Below, in pieces: positions 11,651 through 19,866 of a stretch of 64,000 nt of DNA. The notes under the pieces were generated by a model that ran no database searches, was not told where the DNA came from, and saw only the letters and a program-made list of their open reading frames with translations. The stretch is from Massilia aurea (lineage in GTDB: Bacteria > Pseudomonadota > Gammaproteobacteria > Burkholderiales > Burkholderiaceae_D): positions 744,001-808,000 of the forward strand of contig NZ_JACHBX010000001.1 of NCBI RefSeq assembly GCF_014200505.1. The letters are read 5' to 3'. A program made the translations under genes and the position numbers. Numbering within the stretch: the first letter of the stretch is position 1; each line of letters starts with the position of its first letter.

Positions 11651-12631
11651 ATGACAGTAGTAGCGACCGCAGTGCCGAGCGCGCATCCGTATTACGACCG
11701 CCTGATTGAAGCCGGCTGCGCCAACGGCCCGGTGACGGTGGCGGTGGCACACCCGTGCGACCGCTACGCACTCGAAGCGGCGCTCGACGCGGCCCGCATC
11801 GGCCTGATCACGCCGATCCTGGTCGGCCCGGCGGCGCGCATCCATGCTGCGGCCGATGCCGCCGGCCTGGACATCGGCGCGCTGCGCCTGGTCGACACGG
11901 CGCACAGCCACGCCTCGGCCGCGCGCGCCGTCGAACTGGTGCGCGAAGGGAAGGCTGCCGCGCTGATGAAAGGCAGCCTGCACACCGATGAACTGATGGG
12001 CGCGGTGGTCGCCGCCACGACCGGCCTGCGCACGGCGCGGCGCCTGAGCCACTGCTTCGTGATGGACGTGCCGGGGCGCAGCGAACCTTTGATCATCACC
12101 GACGCCGCCATCAACATCATCCCGACGCTGGCCGAGAAGCGCGACATCGTGCAGAACGCGATCGACCTGGCGCACGTGCTGCGCTTCGAGGGCGTGCGCG
12201 TGGCGATCCTGGCCGCGGTGGAAACCGTCAGCGACAAGATGCCATCGACGATCGACGCGGCGGCGCTGTGCAAGATGGCCGATCGGGGCCAGATCACCGG
12301 CGCGATCCTCGATGGCCCGCTGGCGATGGACAATGCGATCGACCCGCAGGCCGCCGCCGTCAAGGGGCTCGATTCGCCCGTGGCCGGACGCGCCAACGTG
12401 CTCGTGGCGCCCGATCTGGAAGCCGGCAACATGCTGGCCAAGAGCCTGACCTTCATGGCCGGAGCAGCGGCGGCCGGCATCGTCCTCGGCGCGCGCGTGC
12501 CGCTGATCCTGACCAGCCGCGCCGATTCGGTCGCCGCGCGCCTCGCGTCATGCGCCGTCGCCGTGCTGCTGGCACGGCATCAGCTGGCTACCGCGACCGC
12601 CAGTGCCAGTGCCAGCGTGGCGGGACGCTGA
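11651..12631 (+). CDS. pta: Phosphate acetyl/butyryltransferase family enzyme
   Basis: 326 residues, the single-domain PTA/PTB catalytic fold that interconverts acyl-CoA and acyl phosphate. Visible family features are VTVAVAHPCDRYALEAALDA, LMKGSLHTDELMGAVV near residue 110 and ILDGPLAMDNAID with the later DLEAGNMLAKSL. It is the short type often annotated as phosphate acetyltransferase in bacteria that couple it to acetate kinase. A good AAGGAGAG site precedes the ATG. It overlaps ackA by one base (TGATG), so the two are translationally coupled and probably form an acetyl-CoA to acetate pathway yielding ATP. Confidence 0.9.
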   Translation: MTVVATAVPSAHPYYDRLIEAGCANGPVTVAVAHPCDRYALEAALDAARIGLITPILVGPAARIHAAADAAGLDIGALRLVDTAHSHASAARAVELVREGKAAALMKGSLHTDELMGAVVAATTGLRTARRLSHCFVMDVPGRSEPLIITDAAINIIPTLAEKRDIVQNAIDLAHVLRFEGVRVAILAAVETVSDKMPSTIDAAALCKMADRGQITGAILDGPLAMDNAIDPQAAAVKGLDSPVAGRANVLVAPDLEAGNMLAKSLTFMAGAAAAGIVLGARVPLILTSRADSVAARLASCAVAVLLARHQLATATASASASVAGR

Positions 12632-13845
12632 TGGCGACGCAGGACTGCATCGCCGTCATCAATGCCGGCTCGTCGAGCATCAAGTTTTCGCTGCATGCGC
12701 TGCCCGATCTGACGCCGCTTTTCACCGGCAAGATCGACGGGCTGTATCGGGGCGCCGCGCGCTTCATCGCCCGCGACGCCGCCGGTCACACGGTTGGTGA
12801 ACACGCCTGGACGACGCCGCTCGACCACCAGGCCGGCATGGAATACCTGATCGATTTCGCCGAAAGTCACCTGGATGGCTACCGCGTGTGCGCGGTCGGT
12901 CACCGCATCGTGCACGGCGGCGTCGACTTCAGCGGACCGGTGCCGCTGGACGAGGCCGTGCTCGACCGGCTTACTGGCCTGATTCCGCTGGCGCCGCTGC
13001 ATCTGCCGCACAATCTCGCGCCGGTGCGCGCCTTGACGGCGCTGCGCCCCGGGCTGCTGCAGGTCGGCTGCTTCGACACCGCGTTCCACACGGCGCAGCC
13101 GGCGCTGGCGCAGGCGTTCGCGCTACCGCAGGCGATCACCGACCTGGGCGTCCGCCGCTACGGGTTTCACGGGCTGTCTTACGAATACATCGCGGCCACG
13201 CTGCCGCTGTACGATCCGGCGCTGGCCGGCGCGCGCGTGGTCGCCGCGCACCTGGGCAACGGTGCCAGCATGTGCGCGATGCAGGGCGGGCGCAGCATGG
13301 CCAGCACGATGGGCTTCACGGCGGTCGACGGCCTGCCGATGGGCACGCGCTGCGGCGCGCTCGATCCGGGCGTGGTCATCTACCTGATCGAAGAACTGGG
13401 CATGACGGTGGAAAGCGTGCAGCGCATGATGTACAACGAGTCCGGCTTGCTGGGCGTGTCCGGCGTGTCGTCCGACATGCGCGTGCTGGAAGCGAGCAGC
13501 GACCCGCGCGCGCAACTGGCGATCGACCTGCTGGTGTACCGGATCGGCCGCGAACTCGGTTCACTGGCGGCCAGCCTGGGCGGACTCGATGCGCTGGTGT
13601 TCTCGGGCGGGATCGGCGAGAACAGCGCGCGGCTGCGCGCCGCGGTATGCCGTGATGCGGCCTGGCTCGGGGTCGAACTCGACCCGGCCGCCAACGCGGC
13701 GCCGCCGGCCGGGCCTGCCCGCATCAGCCTGGCGTCGAGCCGGGTCGCCGTCTGGCTGGTGCCGGCCAACGAAGAATTGATGATCGCGCGCCATACGTGT
13801 GATCTGCTCGATCCACCATTGCCTGAATCTGGAGAACACCCATGA
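12631..13845 (+). CDS. ackA: Acetate kinase
   Basis: Converts acyl phosphate plus ADP to acetate plus ATP, or the reverse. The 404 residues carry the ASKHA-fold motifs: NAGSSSIKF at about 11-19, GHRIVHGG near 90, RRYGFHGLSYEYI, LGNGASMCAMQGGRSM, PMGTRCGALDPG and FSGGIGENSARLR. Its ATG overlaps the pta stop; its own stop overlaps the next ATG (ATGA). Propionate kinase activity is possible in this family, but the gene pairing favours acetate. Confidence 0.95.
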   Translation: MATQDCIAVINAGSSSIKFSLHALPDLTPLFTGKIDGLYRGAARFIARDAAGHTVGEHAWTTPLDHQAGMEYLIDFAESHLDGYRVCAVGHRIVHGGVDFSGPVPLDEAVLDRLTGLIPLAPLHLPHNLAPVRALTALRPGLLQVGCFDTAFHTAQPALAQAFALPQAITDLGVRRYGFHGLSYEYIAATLPLYDPALAGARVVAAHLGNGASMCAMQGGRSMASTMGFTAVDGLPMGTRCGALDPGVVIYLIEELGMTVESVQRMMYNESGLLGVSGVSSDMRVLEASSDPRAQLAIDLLVYRIGRELGSLAASLGGLDALVFSGGIGENSARLRAAVCRDAAWLGVELDPAANAAPPAGPARISLASSRVAVWLVPANEELMIARHTCDLLDPPLPESGEHP

Positions 13846-14129
13846 AAGTCATCCTGTCGGGCCTGCACGCCGATGCCAGCGAAAGCGCCATCATCGAGAG
13901 CTTCACCCCGTATTTTCACATCACGCAGGTGGACATGATCCGCGAAGGCTCGCCTGACAGCCCATGGGCCGTGCTGCACATCGCCGACTCGTACGAGCAC
14001 GCCTGGGCGGCCTGCAACAGCCTGCGCGGCGTCTTCCATCGCGGCAAACGCCTGAGCGTGTATATCCCGACGCACCAGCCCGACATCTATCACGAGTTCG
14101 CGCCACACGAGCGCCTCGATATCGCTTAA
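13842..14129 (+). CDS. Small RRM-like (RNA-recognition-motif) protein
   Basis: 95 residues that fit one RRM fold: strand KVILSGL (RNP2 position), helix SESAIIESFTPYF, strand ITQVDMIREG, strand WAVLHIAD (RNP1 position, lacking the usual aromatic pair), helix YEHAWAACNSLRG and final strand RLSVYIP. The ATG overlaps the ackA stop and has GGAGAACACCC ahead, so it is the last gene of the DASS-pta-ackA operon. RNA binding is inferred from fold only; the weakened RNP1 leaves protein binding possible. The stop overlaps the opposing 96-aa gene by 4 bases. Confidence 0.7.
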   Translation: MKVILSGLHADASESAIIESFTPYFHITQVDMIREGSPDSPWAVLHIADSYEHAWAACNSLRGVFHRGKRLSVYIPTHQPDIYHEFAPHERLDIA

Positions 14130-14416
14130 GCGTGGCGCCGTAGCGCGGCGTGCCACTGGCAGCCGGGCAGGCGTTGCAACAGCTGCGCCTGCAGTGCCGG
14201 GGCGGCGTCGCGCTCGACGCACAGCAATGCGCGTACGCTGCACCCGCTCGGGCAGGCATCGATGCGCAGGAATCGCACTGCATCCAGACCGGCGCGGATC
14301 ACCGCTTCGCGCAAGCTCGTGGCCGATGCCGTGTCGACCTGCAGCCAGACGAGCATCGTGTGATCGGCCGGCAGCTGGCGCCGCAGGGCGGGGCTGTGAA
14401 ACGTAACGTGTTTCAT
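14126..14416 (-). CDS. Hypothetical 96-aa protein
   Basis: A strong AAGGAG site stands 7 bases before the ATG at 14416. The sequence alternates short strands and helices (MLVWLQVDTASATSLREAVI, AVRFLRIDACPSGC) with two cysteines close together, and has a size and pattern like a small alpha/beta regulatory domain. I do not recognise a family. It lies 17 bases after the ParA-like gene in the same direction, so they probably form one transcript, converging on the acetate-kinase operon. Confidence 0.6.
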   Translation of the reverse strand: MKHVTFHSPALRRQLPADHTMLVWLQVDTASATSLREAVIRAGLDAVRFLRIDACPSGCSVRALLCVERDAAPALQAQLLQRLPGCQWHAALRRHA

Positions 14417-14433
14417 CGTGATTTCTCCTTCCG

Positions 14434-15141
14434 TTACCGTGACATCCGGCGTGTCAACGATTCCTGGCGACTGATCTGCGCCTGCACGGCGCAGGCCATC
14501 GGCACTGCCGCCGGATAGACCTCGTCGTACAGCGCGCGTAGTTCGGCGGCCGGATCAGGATCGCAGGTCGTAGCGTCCGAGACGCAGCGGCCAGGCCCGT
14601 AGTCGCGCGCGGCCGGCGCATGCAGGACCGTTTCGGCCAGCGTGGCATCGTCGACCCGCGCCACGTGCGCGAGCACGGCGGCGCGCTCGCTGACGCCTGG
14701 GCCGGCGGCGTCACTGACCGCGACAAACAGCACCCGCATGGCGGGGTTGAACGTGCGTGCACCATGCAGGCGCGCCAACAGGTGGTATTGCAGGTCGAGT
14801 TCGAGCGCGCAGCCGCGCACCGGCACCACCACCAGCCGGCTCTCGGCCAGCACGCAGCGGCAGCCGTCGGTATCGCGCGTGCCCGCGTCGATCAGGATGT
14901 CGTCGAACAGCGGGCGCAGTGCGGCCAGGCGCGTCTTGACCGCGCGGCTGCCCACCTGGTGGGTTTCGATCCACGGCTGCACGCCGGCATGGCTGCGGTC
15001 CTCGGACCAGTCGCTGTTGCCATTCCCGGCAGTGGTCATCAGGCATACGCGACGCCCCGCACGCGCACGCAGCACCGCCAGGTTGCGCGCCACGACCGTG
15101 CGTTCCGGGCTGCTGTGTTGATTGACGACGGCGATGATCAT
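14434..15141 (-). CDS. ParA/MinD-like protein with a degenerate P-loop
   Basis: 235 residues. The start MIIAVVNQ and the helix VVARNLAVLRARAGRRVCL align well with ParA ATPases. Where they have KGGVGKTT this protein has HSSPERTV, and the following DADPQ element reads TTAGN. The Walker B-like segment FDDILIDAG and the next strand RLVVVPV are kept. It therefore looks like a ParA-fold protein that has lost nucleotide chemistry, or binds nucleotide differently. An AGGAAG site precedes the ATG at 15141; an upstream in-frame ATG has no site. It is followed by the 96-aa gene and preceded by a LysR gene on the same strand. Confidence 0.75.
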   Translation of the reverse strand: MIIAVVNQHSSPERTVVARNLAVLRARAGRRVCLMTTAGNGNSDWSEDRSHAGVQPWIETHQVGSRAVKTRLAALRPLFDDILIDAGTRDTDGCRCVLAESRLVVVPVRGCALELDLQYHLLARLHGARTFNPAMRVLFVAVSDAAGPGVSERAAVLAHVARVDDATLAETVLHAPAARDYGPGRCVSDATTCDPDPAAELRALYDEVYPAAVPMACAVQAQISRQESLTRRMSR

Positions 15142-15263
15142 GGCTGGCTTCCTGAACAGATTCGATCTGCCCAGCGTAGCGACGCAGCCGTAAAAACAGG
15201 GCAAAAGAGCAGGGCGCACCTGTCAATGCCGTGTAAACGCGGCATTGCATGTACAGCGGACGG

Positions 15264-16181
15264 TCAGGCGGCGGCGTCGCGCAGCGCGGTGGCCATGTCG
15301 ATGAAGGCGCGCAGCTTGGGCTGGCCTTGCGCTTTCGCGGCGAAGTACAGGTAGAGGCCTGACGTGTTGGGGACGAACGGTGCAAGGACCCGTTCGAGCC
15401 GGCCGTTTTCGAGGTCGTGCGCGATCTCGATGTCGGGCAGGTAAGCCAGGCCCAGGCCCGAGCGGGCAAAGTCGGCAATCAGGCCCGTGTCGTTGACCAC
15501 GAGCGTGTGGCCGGTCTCGACGTGGAATGCGGCGCCATCGCGCGTGAACTGCCAGCGCGCCAGCATGTTTGAGGTATGGAAGCGGTAGCGGATCGTTGCG
15601 TGGCGCACGAGATCTTCCGGTATGCGCGGCCGGCCGGCATCGGCGAAGTAGGCAGGGGCGCCGACGACCGACCAGCGCAGGTCGGGCGTCAACCGCACCG
15701 CGACCATGCCTTGCGCGACCGACTGGCCGAGACGAATGCCCGCGTCGTACCCCCGTTCCAGCAAATCGACCTCGCCGTCGTCGAGCGAGATGTCGAGCGC
15801 CACGTCGGGATGCGCCTGGCGGAACTGCGGCGCCAATGTTTTGAGCACCAGCGTGCCCAGTGCGCGCGGGACGGTCAGCCGCAGGGTGCCGGCCGGCTTG
15901 TCCCGAAAGCGCGCCAGGCTCGAAAACGCGTCGTCGATCTGGCACGTCGCCGCCAGCAGGTCGGCGTACAGCGCGCTGCCCGTCTCGGTCAGCAGGACCC
16001 GGCGCGTATTGCGCGTCAGGAGGATGACGCCGTGCTGCGCTTCGAGCAGTTTCACGGCCTTGCTGGCGGCGGCAGGTGTCACGCCGATGCGGATGGCGGC
16101 GGCGGTAAAACTCTTCATTTCGGCGACGGCCAGAAAGATGCGGATGGCGTCCAGGGAAGTATGTTTCATCGCCGCGATCAT
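15264..16181 (-). CDS. LysR-family transcriptional regulator
   Basis: 305 residues: N-terminal winged HTH (LDAIRIFLAVAEMKSFTAAA...VTPAAASKAVKLLE, residues about 9-65), then the two-lobed periplasmic-binding-like effector domain with the CrgA/AaeR-type pattern GTLRLTVPRALGTLVL and YDAGIRLGQ. ATGs at 16181 and 16169 are both possible. It is divergent from the SnoaL-like gene; the shared spacer holds an inverted repeat GATAG-T-CTATC that suits a LysR operator. The effector is not deducible. Confidence 0.92.
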   Translation of the reverse strand: MIAAMKHTSLDAIRIFLAVAEMKSFTAAAIRIGVTPAAASKAVKLLEAQHGVILLTRNTRRVLLTETGSALYADLLAATCQIDDAFSSLARFRDKPAGTLRLTVPRALGTLVLKTLAPQFRQAHPDVALDISLDDGEVDLLERGYDAGIRLGQSVAQGMVAVRLTPDLRWSVVGAPAYFADAGRPRIPEDLVRHATIRYRFHTSNMLARWQFTRDGAAFHVETGHTLVVNDTGLIADFARSGLGLAYLPDIEIAHDLENGRLERVLAPFVPNTSGLYLYFAAKAQGQPKLRAFIDMATALRDAAA

Positions 16182-16193
16182 GAACTTGAAGTT

Positions 16194-16204
16194 GATAGTC
16201 TATC
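16194..16204. promoter_or_regulatory. Candidate LysR operator
   Basis: GATAGTCTATC is a perfect 5-bp inverted repeat around one base in the 95-base divergent spacer between the LysR gene and the SnoaL-like gene, where LysR proteins usually bind. Confidence 0.4.
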
Positions 16205-16276
16205 GGCTAACTGTGTGTATCGCCAGGTAATCAAGGCTGGCAGGATGTGGACTTCCATCGACCTTCAGGAGACACC

Positions 16277-16606
16277 ATGACAATCCCAATGCCCACCCCG
16301 GTCGCAGACTACTTTCTGCACGCGAATGCACACGACGCCGATGCGGTGGCAGCGAGCTTCAGCCAGGATGCCGAGGTGCGCGACGAGGGACACGCGTATT
16401 GCGGGCGCGACGCGATCCGCGCATGGAAGCGCGCGACCAGCGCCCGCTACGGCGCGACAGCGCATCCGGTATCGTGCGACATAACGCCGCCCGGTTGTAT
16501 CGTCCAGGCCGAAGTCACGGGTAACTTCCCCGGCAGCCCCGCGCGCATCGTCTTCGATTTCAGTCTCGACGGCCCGGCGATCACCGCCTTGGCCATCCGT
16601 GCATGA
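16277..16606 (+). CDS. SnoaL/NTF2-like protein
   Basis: 109 residues with the small cone-shaped NTF2-like fold: a helix VADYFLHANAHDADAVAASF, then DAEVRDEGHAYCGRDAIRAW, the pattern used by SnoaL-type polyketide cyclases and many uncharacterised ligand-binding proteins. A CAGGAGACACC site precedes the ATG at 16277; the frame is open to 16247 but lacks a site there. Probably controlled by the divergent LysR regulator. Substrate unknown. Confidence 0.8.
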   Translation: MTIPMPTPVADYFLHANAHDADAVAASFSQDAEVRDEGHAYCGRDAIRAWKRATSARYGATAHPVSCDITPPGCIVQAEVTGNFPGSPARIVFDFSLDGPAITALAIRA

Positions 16607-16657
16607 GCTAACCTGGACAGCAAGTCGCCATCATGAGAATAAGTTGCACGGCATTAC

Positions 16658-16687
16658 TTGCAAGATTCGCCAAGCTGTCGGTATAAT
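16658..16687 (+). promoter_or_regulatory. Promoter of tRNA-Ser copy 2
   Basis: TTGCAA (16658-16663), an 18-base spacer and a perfect TATAAT (16682-16687), 35 bases ahead of the tRNA. The promoter differs from that of copy 1, so this is not simply a duplication of the whole 8.3-kb locus. Confidence 0.75.
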
Positions 16688-16722
16688 GCGGCCTCTCGCA
16701 GCGATGCGAGACGACCGAATCT

Positions 16723-16812
<90 letters not shown>

Positions 16813-16818
16813 AGTAGC

Positions 16819-16848
16819 AAAAAAAAGCCACCGCAAGGTGGCTTTTTT
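16819..16848 (+). terminator. Rho-independent terminator of tRNA-Ser copy 2
   Basis: An A-run, AGCCACC, GCAA loop, GGTGGCT and a T-run. The flanking A-run makes it usable in both directions. Confidence 0.9.
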
Positions 16849-16948
16849 CATTCCGCGGCGTATCAGAGGAGCAGGGCGCCTGCGCGCCCTGCGTGTGGGA
16901 TGAGAAGGCCATCGCGTACTCGCGATGGCGCGGCCTGCAGCATGTAGG

Positions 16949-17018
16949 CGAATCCCACCCTCTCCGCCAAGTAGCAAAAAAAAGCCACCGCAAGGTGGCT
17001 TTTTTCATTGCGCGGCGT
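16949..17018 (+). repeat. Duplicated tRNA-Ser 3' end plus terminator (tRNA remnant)
   Basis: The last 21 nt of the tRNA (CGAATCCCACCCTCTCCGCCA) are not written in full here; they recur at 16949-16969, followed by the same AGTAGC, 8-A run, hairpin and T-run as at 16792-16861, nearly identical over about 68 bases. No 5' tRNA half precedes it, so this is a remnant rather than a gene. Such 3' repeats are what site-specific integration into a tRNA or slipped duplication would leave. Only 87 unrelated bases separate the copies. Confidence 0.85.
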
Positions 17019-17026
17019 GTAAACAT

Positions 17027-17140
17027 CGTAGGGTGGACGGGTTCCCGTCCACGCGTTCAAACGGACTTCGCTTCGCGGTGGGACGGTGCGACGGTGCGAC
17101 GGTGCGTTGAACGCGTGGGCGGGAAACCCGCCCACCCTAC
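17027..17140. repeat. Inverted pair of REP-like palindromes (BIME-like)
   Basis: The forward copy (17027-17060) begins CGTAGGGTGGACGGG and ends CGTCCACGCGTTCAA. The reverse copy (17107-17140) begins TTGAACGCGTGGGCGGG and ends CCCGCCCACCCTAC. Three perfect copies of ACGGTGCG in tandem (17083-17106) abut the reverse copy. The arrangement matches bacterial interspersed mosaic elements and sits between the tRNA remnant and the antiporter gene. Confidence 0.8.
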
Positions 17141-17243
17141 AACATGCACGATGGTCTTCCGCGCAATCATTCCTGCTGGCTACACAACGGGCCTGTACAG
17201 ACATTGTCCGTACAATCGCCCGATTCAAAATGATGGCTATCCC

Positions 17244-18548
17244 ATGTCGACAACTCATTGGTTTTTCCTGATCGGCATGCTGATGCTGGCGCGCGGGCTT
17301 GCGGCGTCCACGTTGGCGCGGTTGCCCGTCACGTCCGCGATCATCTATCTGGGCGTCGGACTCGTCCTCGGGCCGGCGGGCTTTCATGTGTTTTCGTTCG
17401 ATCCCATCGGCCAATCCCATTTGCTGGAAACGCTGACCGAGATCGCCGTGCTGGTGTCGCTGTTTTCGGCGGGCGTCAAGATGCCTGTGCCGATTCGCTG
17501 GCCGCGCTGGGTGCCGGCGCTGCGGCTTGCGTGGGTGTCGATGACCATCAGTGTCGCGCTCGTGGCTGCCTTCGCGTATTACGTTCTCGGGCTGCCGGTC
17601 GGGGCCGGCATTCTGCTGGGCGCGATCCTGGCCCCGACCGATCCGGTGCTGGCCACCGATGTCCAGGTACGCCATCCCGACGACCGCGACGAATTGCGCT
17701 TCACGCTCACCTGCGAAGCGGGGATGAACGATGGCTCCGCGTTTCCATTCGTGATGCTGGGTCTTGGCTTGCTGGGCGTGCATGAGCTTGGCGACTTCGG
17801 GCTGCACTGGTTTGCCGTGGAAGTCATCTGGGCCACCTTCGGGGCGATCCTGATCGGTGCCCTGGGCGGCTATGTGGTCGGGCGCCTGGGTTGGATGCTG
17901 CGGGGAAGGGAACCCAAGCACGAGGTGCTGGACGACCTGGTCGGCCTGGGCCTGATCGCCGTCGTGTACGCGGTGACGGTCGAGTGCATGGCGTGGGGAT
18001 TCCTGGCCGTGTTCGCGGCCGGCGTGGCGCTGCGCCATACCGAATTGACGGCATCGGGCGCGCACAAGGATCGCCAGGGTCTGCTCGTGCCGGACGAGCC
18101 CCCTGCCGGCCCGGCAGGGCAAACCCAGGCGCCGCTGTCGGTCAGCTCGGAATCACTGGTGTTCAAGGAGCACATCGAGCGCCTGTCCGAATTGACGCTG
18201 GTGCTGCTGCTGGGCGGCATGCTGACGATCCAGACGTGGACCTGGCAGACGGTGTTAACGGCACTGTTCCTGTTCGTGGTGGCGCGGCCGCTGAGCGTCT
18301 ACCTGGGGTTGCTGGGCTGCGGGCGCTCGCCGCGCGTGACGTCGATGATCGCCTGGTTCGGCGTGCGCGGGATCGGCTCGCTGTATTACCTGATGTATGC
18401 GATCAACCACGATTTGCCGTCCGGCCTGGCAAGCCAGCTCAGCCAGATCACGATTGCCGTGATCATGCTGTCGATCCTGGCGCATGGTCTGAGCGTCAAA
18501 CCGATTCTCGACCGCTTCTGGCGGCGGCGCAGGAATAATCCGGGCTGA
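17244..18548 (+). CDS. NhaP-type cation:proton antiporter (CPA1 family)
   Basis: 434 residues, about 12 membrane helices. GAILAPTDPVLATDVQ near residues 125-145 and EAGMNDGSAFPFV near 163-175 are the ion-binding TDP and ND motifs of CPA1 antiporters; IAWFGVRGIGSLYYL near the C-terminus is also conserved. A polar stretch at about 270-300 forms a cytoplasmic loop. Translation is taken from the ATG at 17244, since the longer frame runs back through tRNA and repeats. Exchanges Na+ or K+ for H+ in pH and salt homeostasis; ion preference is unknown. Confidence 0.9.
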   Translation: MSTTHWFFLIGMLMLARGLAASTLARLPVTSAIIYLGVGLVLGPAGFHVFSFDPIGQSHLLETLTEIAVLVSLFSAGVKMPVPIRWPRWVPALRLAWVSMTISVALVAAFAYYVLGLPVGAGILLGAILAPTDPVLATDVQVRHPDDRDELRFTLTCEAGMNDGSAFPFVMLGLGLLGVHELGDFGLHWFAVEVIWATFGAILIGALGGYVVGRLGWMLRGREPKHEVLDDLVGLGLIAVVYAVTVECMAWGFLAVFAAGVALRHTELTASGAHKDRQGLLVPDEPPAGPAGQTQAPLSVSSESLVFKEHIERLSELTLVLLLGGMLTIQTWTWQTVLTALFLFVVARPLSVYLGLLGCGRSPRVTSMIAWFGVRGIGSLYYLMYAINHDLPSGLASQLSQITIAVIMLSILAHGLSVKPILDRFWRRRRNNPG

Positions 18549-18555
18549 CCGGCTT

Positions 18556-19491
18556 TTAGCGCTTGCGCGCCTGCAGCCATACTGCGGCAATCCGCTCGAC
18601 TTCTTCGTACCCGGGCTCGCCGAGCTGCCCGCCGAAGATGTCGGGGTCGAGCTCTTCGTACGACCACGATGCGCATTGCGCATCCAGCTGCGCGCGCAGG
18701 CTCTCAAGGAAATGGTCATTGGCCCCAGTGATCGCCACACCCGTATACAGCAGCAACCGTCCGCCGGAGCGCAAGCGCGGCAGGCCTTCTTCGACGATGC
18801 GGCGCGACAGCTCTGCGCCACGTTCACCGCCGCCGTGGCGGTAGCGGCGCCCGTCCGGATCGAGGACGAATGGCGGATTCGACACGATCAGGTCGACCTC
18901 GCCCGCCACACCATTGAACAGGTCGCTTTCGCAGGCCGTGAACCTCGTCACGTCGTTCAGTTGTGCGTTCACCCGGGACAGCGCCAGCGCGGCCATGTTG
19001 ACATCGGCGCCGATGACCTCGGCAGCCGGGAAGGCACGCGCGATCGTCAGCGCACCGGCGCCACTGCCGCAGCCGACATCGATCGCGCGTTTGGGCGCAG
19101 GGTCGGCTGACGCGAATGCGCGCCGCATGGCACCGATGAAGCGGTAGGTGTCCGGCCCGAAGAACACCGCATCGTCGTCGTGCGTCGGAAAGGCCGAGTG
19201 AAACAGCAGCAGGTCGTCCAGCGTCGAGGCGCGCACGGTCGAGCGCAGCGCGTCGCCTTCGCCAGCCAGTACGCCGGCATCCGCCATCAGTTCTAGCATG
19301 CCGGGCGGCAGCACGGCGGGCGCAAACGGCCGGCTCCAGCCGAACACGTCGCGCAGGTCACGCGCCTGTTCGTTGCCGGGCCGGCCGTTGATGCGCCGGT
19401 GCGTCGACGGCGTGACTGTCATGAAGCGGTAACCGGCCTGGCGCAGGGTCGTGCCAAGGGTGAGCAGGGCAGTGGCTTGGATAGATGTCAT
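18556..19491 (-). CDS. Class I SAM-dependent methyltransferase (PrmC/RsmC-like)
   Basis: 311 residues. An N-terminal about 120-residue part lacks clear motifs; the catalytic half has IDVGCGSGAGALTIARAFP (SAM motif I), VIGADVNMAALALSRVNA (motif II) and DLIVSNPPFV, the NPPF signature of N- and glutamine methyltransferases acting on nucleic acid or protein. It resembles free-standing small-domain methyltransferases rather than true PrmC, since release-factor-specific features are not evident. The ATG at 19491 is preferred over the upstream start. Convergent with the antiporter gene, 7 bases apart. Confidence 0.82.
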   Translation of the reverse strand: MTSIQATALLTLGTTLRQAGYRFMTVTPSTHRRINGRPGNEQARDLRDVFGWSRPFAPAVLPPGMLELMADAGVLAGEGDALRSTVRASTLDDLLLFHSAFPTHDDDAVFFGPDTYRFIGAMRRAFASADPAPKRAIDVGCGSGAGALTIARAFPAAEVIGADVNMAALALSRVNAQLNDVTRFTACESDLFNGVAGEVDLIVSNPPFVLDPDGRRYRHGGGERGAELSRRIVEEGLPRLRSGGRLLLYTGVAITGANDHFLESLRAQLDAQCASWSYEELDPDIFGGQLGEPGYEEVERIAAVWLQARKR

Positions 19492-19655
19492 GGCGCAAGC
19501 ATCGCATGAATTGCGCGGCGCGGTGCGCACGAACCGGGTCGTATGCCGTTGGAATTTGATGCATTATGTGATCACTCGAACATACCGGATGACGGCGACC
19601 AACCATACTCACCAACATAGTCAAACGACAACGACAACGAGAGAGAACACGCAAA

Positions 19656-19838
19656 ATGAAAAGCTTTGACATGGACGACGTCCCGCGCGGCCGCATGGAC
19701 CGCGAAATTGCCCGCGAGCGCCGCGAGCGCGCACTGAATGACGAGCAGCGTGCGGGCCTGTCGCCCGTCGACGACCTGCGCGGCAAGGATGCGCGCGAGC
19801 GCGCCGATACCTCCAACCTCAAGCGCAACAGCCGCTGA
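19656..19838 (+). CDS. Small highly charged hypothetical protein
   Basis: 60 residues, over a third Arg/Asp/Glu (MDREIARERRERALNDEQR), no hydrophobic segment, predicted largely helical or disordered. It lies 28 bases ahead of the zinc metallopeptidase gene and is probably co-transcribed. A weak GAGAGA stands about 10 bases before the ATG. No recognised family. Confidence 0.55.
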   Translation: MKSFDMDDVPRGRMDREIARERRERALNDEQRAGLSPVDDLRGKDARERADTSNLKRNSR

Positions 19839-19866
19839 ATCAACAACTGGACGACTAGGAGAACGT

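Noticed and set aside
16949-16969. A third tRNA gene
   Set aside because: Only the last 21 nt of the tRNA are present; there is no D-arm, anticodon arm or promoter.
16863-18122. 419-codon open frame opposite the antiporter gene
   Set aside because: It runs through the repeat and tRNA remnant and lacks motifs; the forward frame has clear CPA1 motifs.
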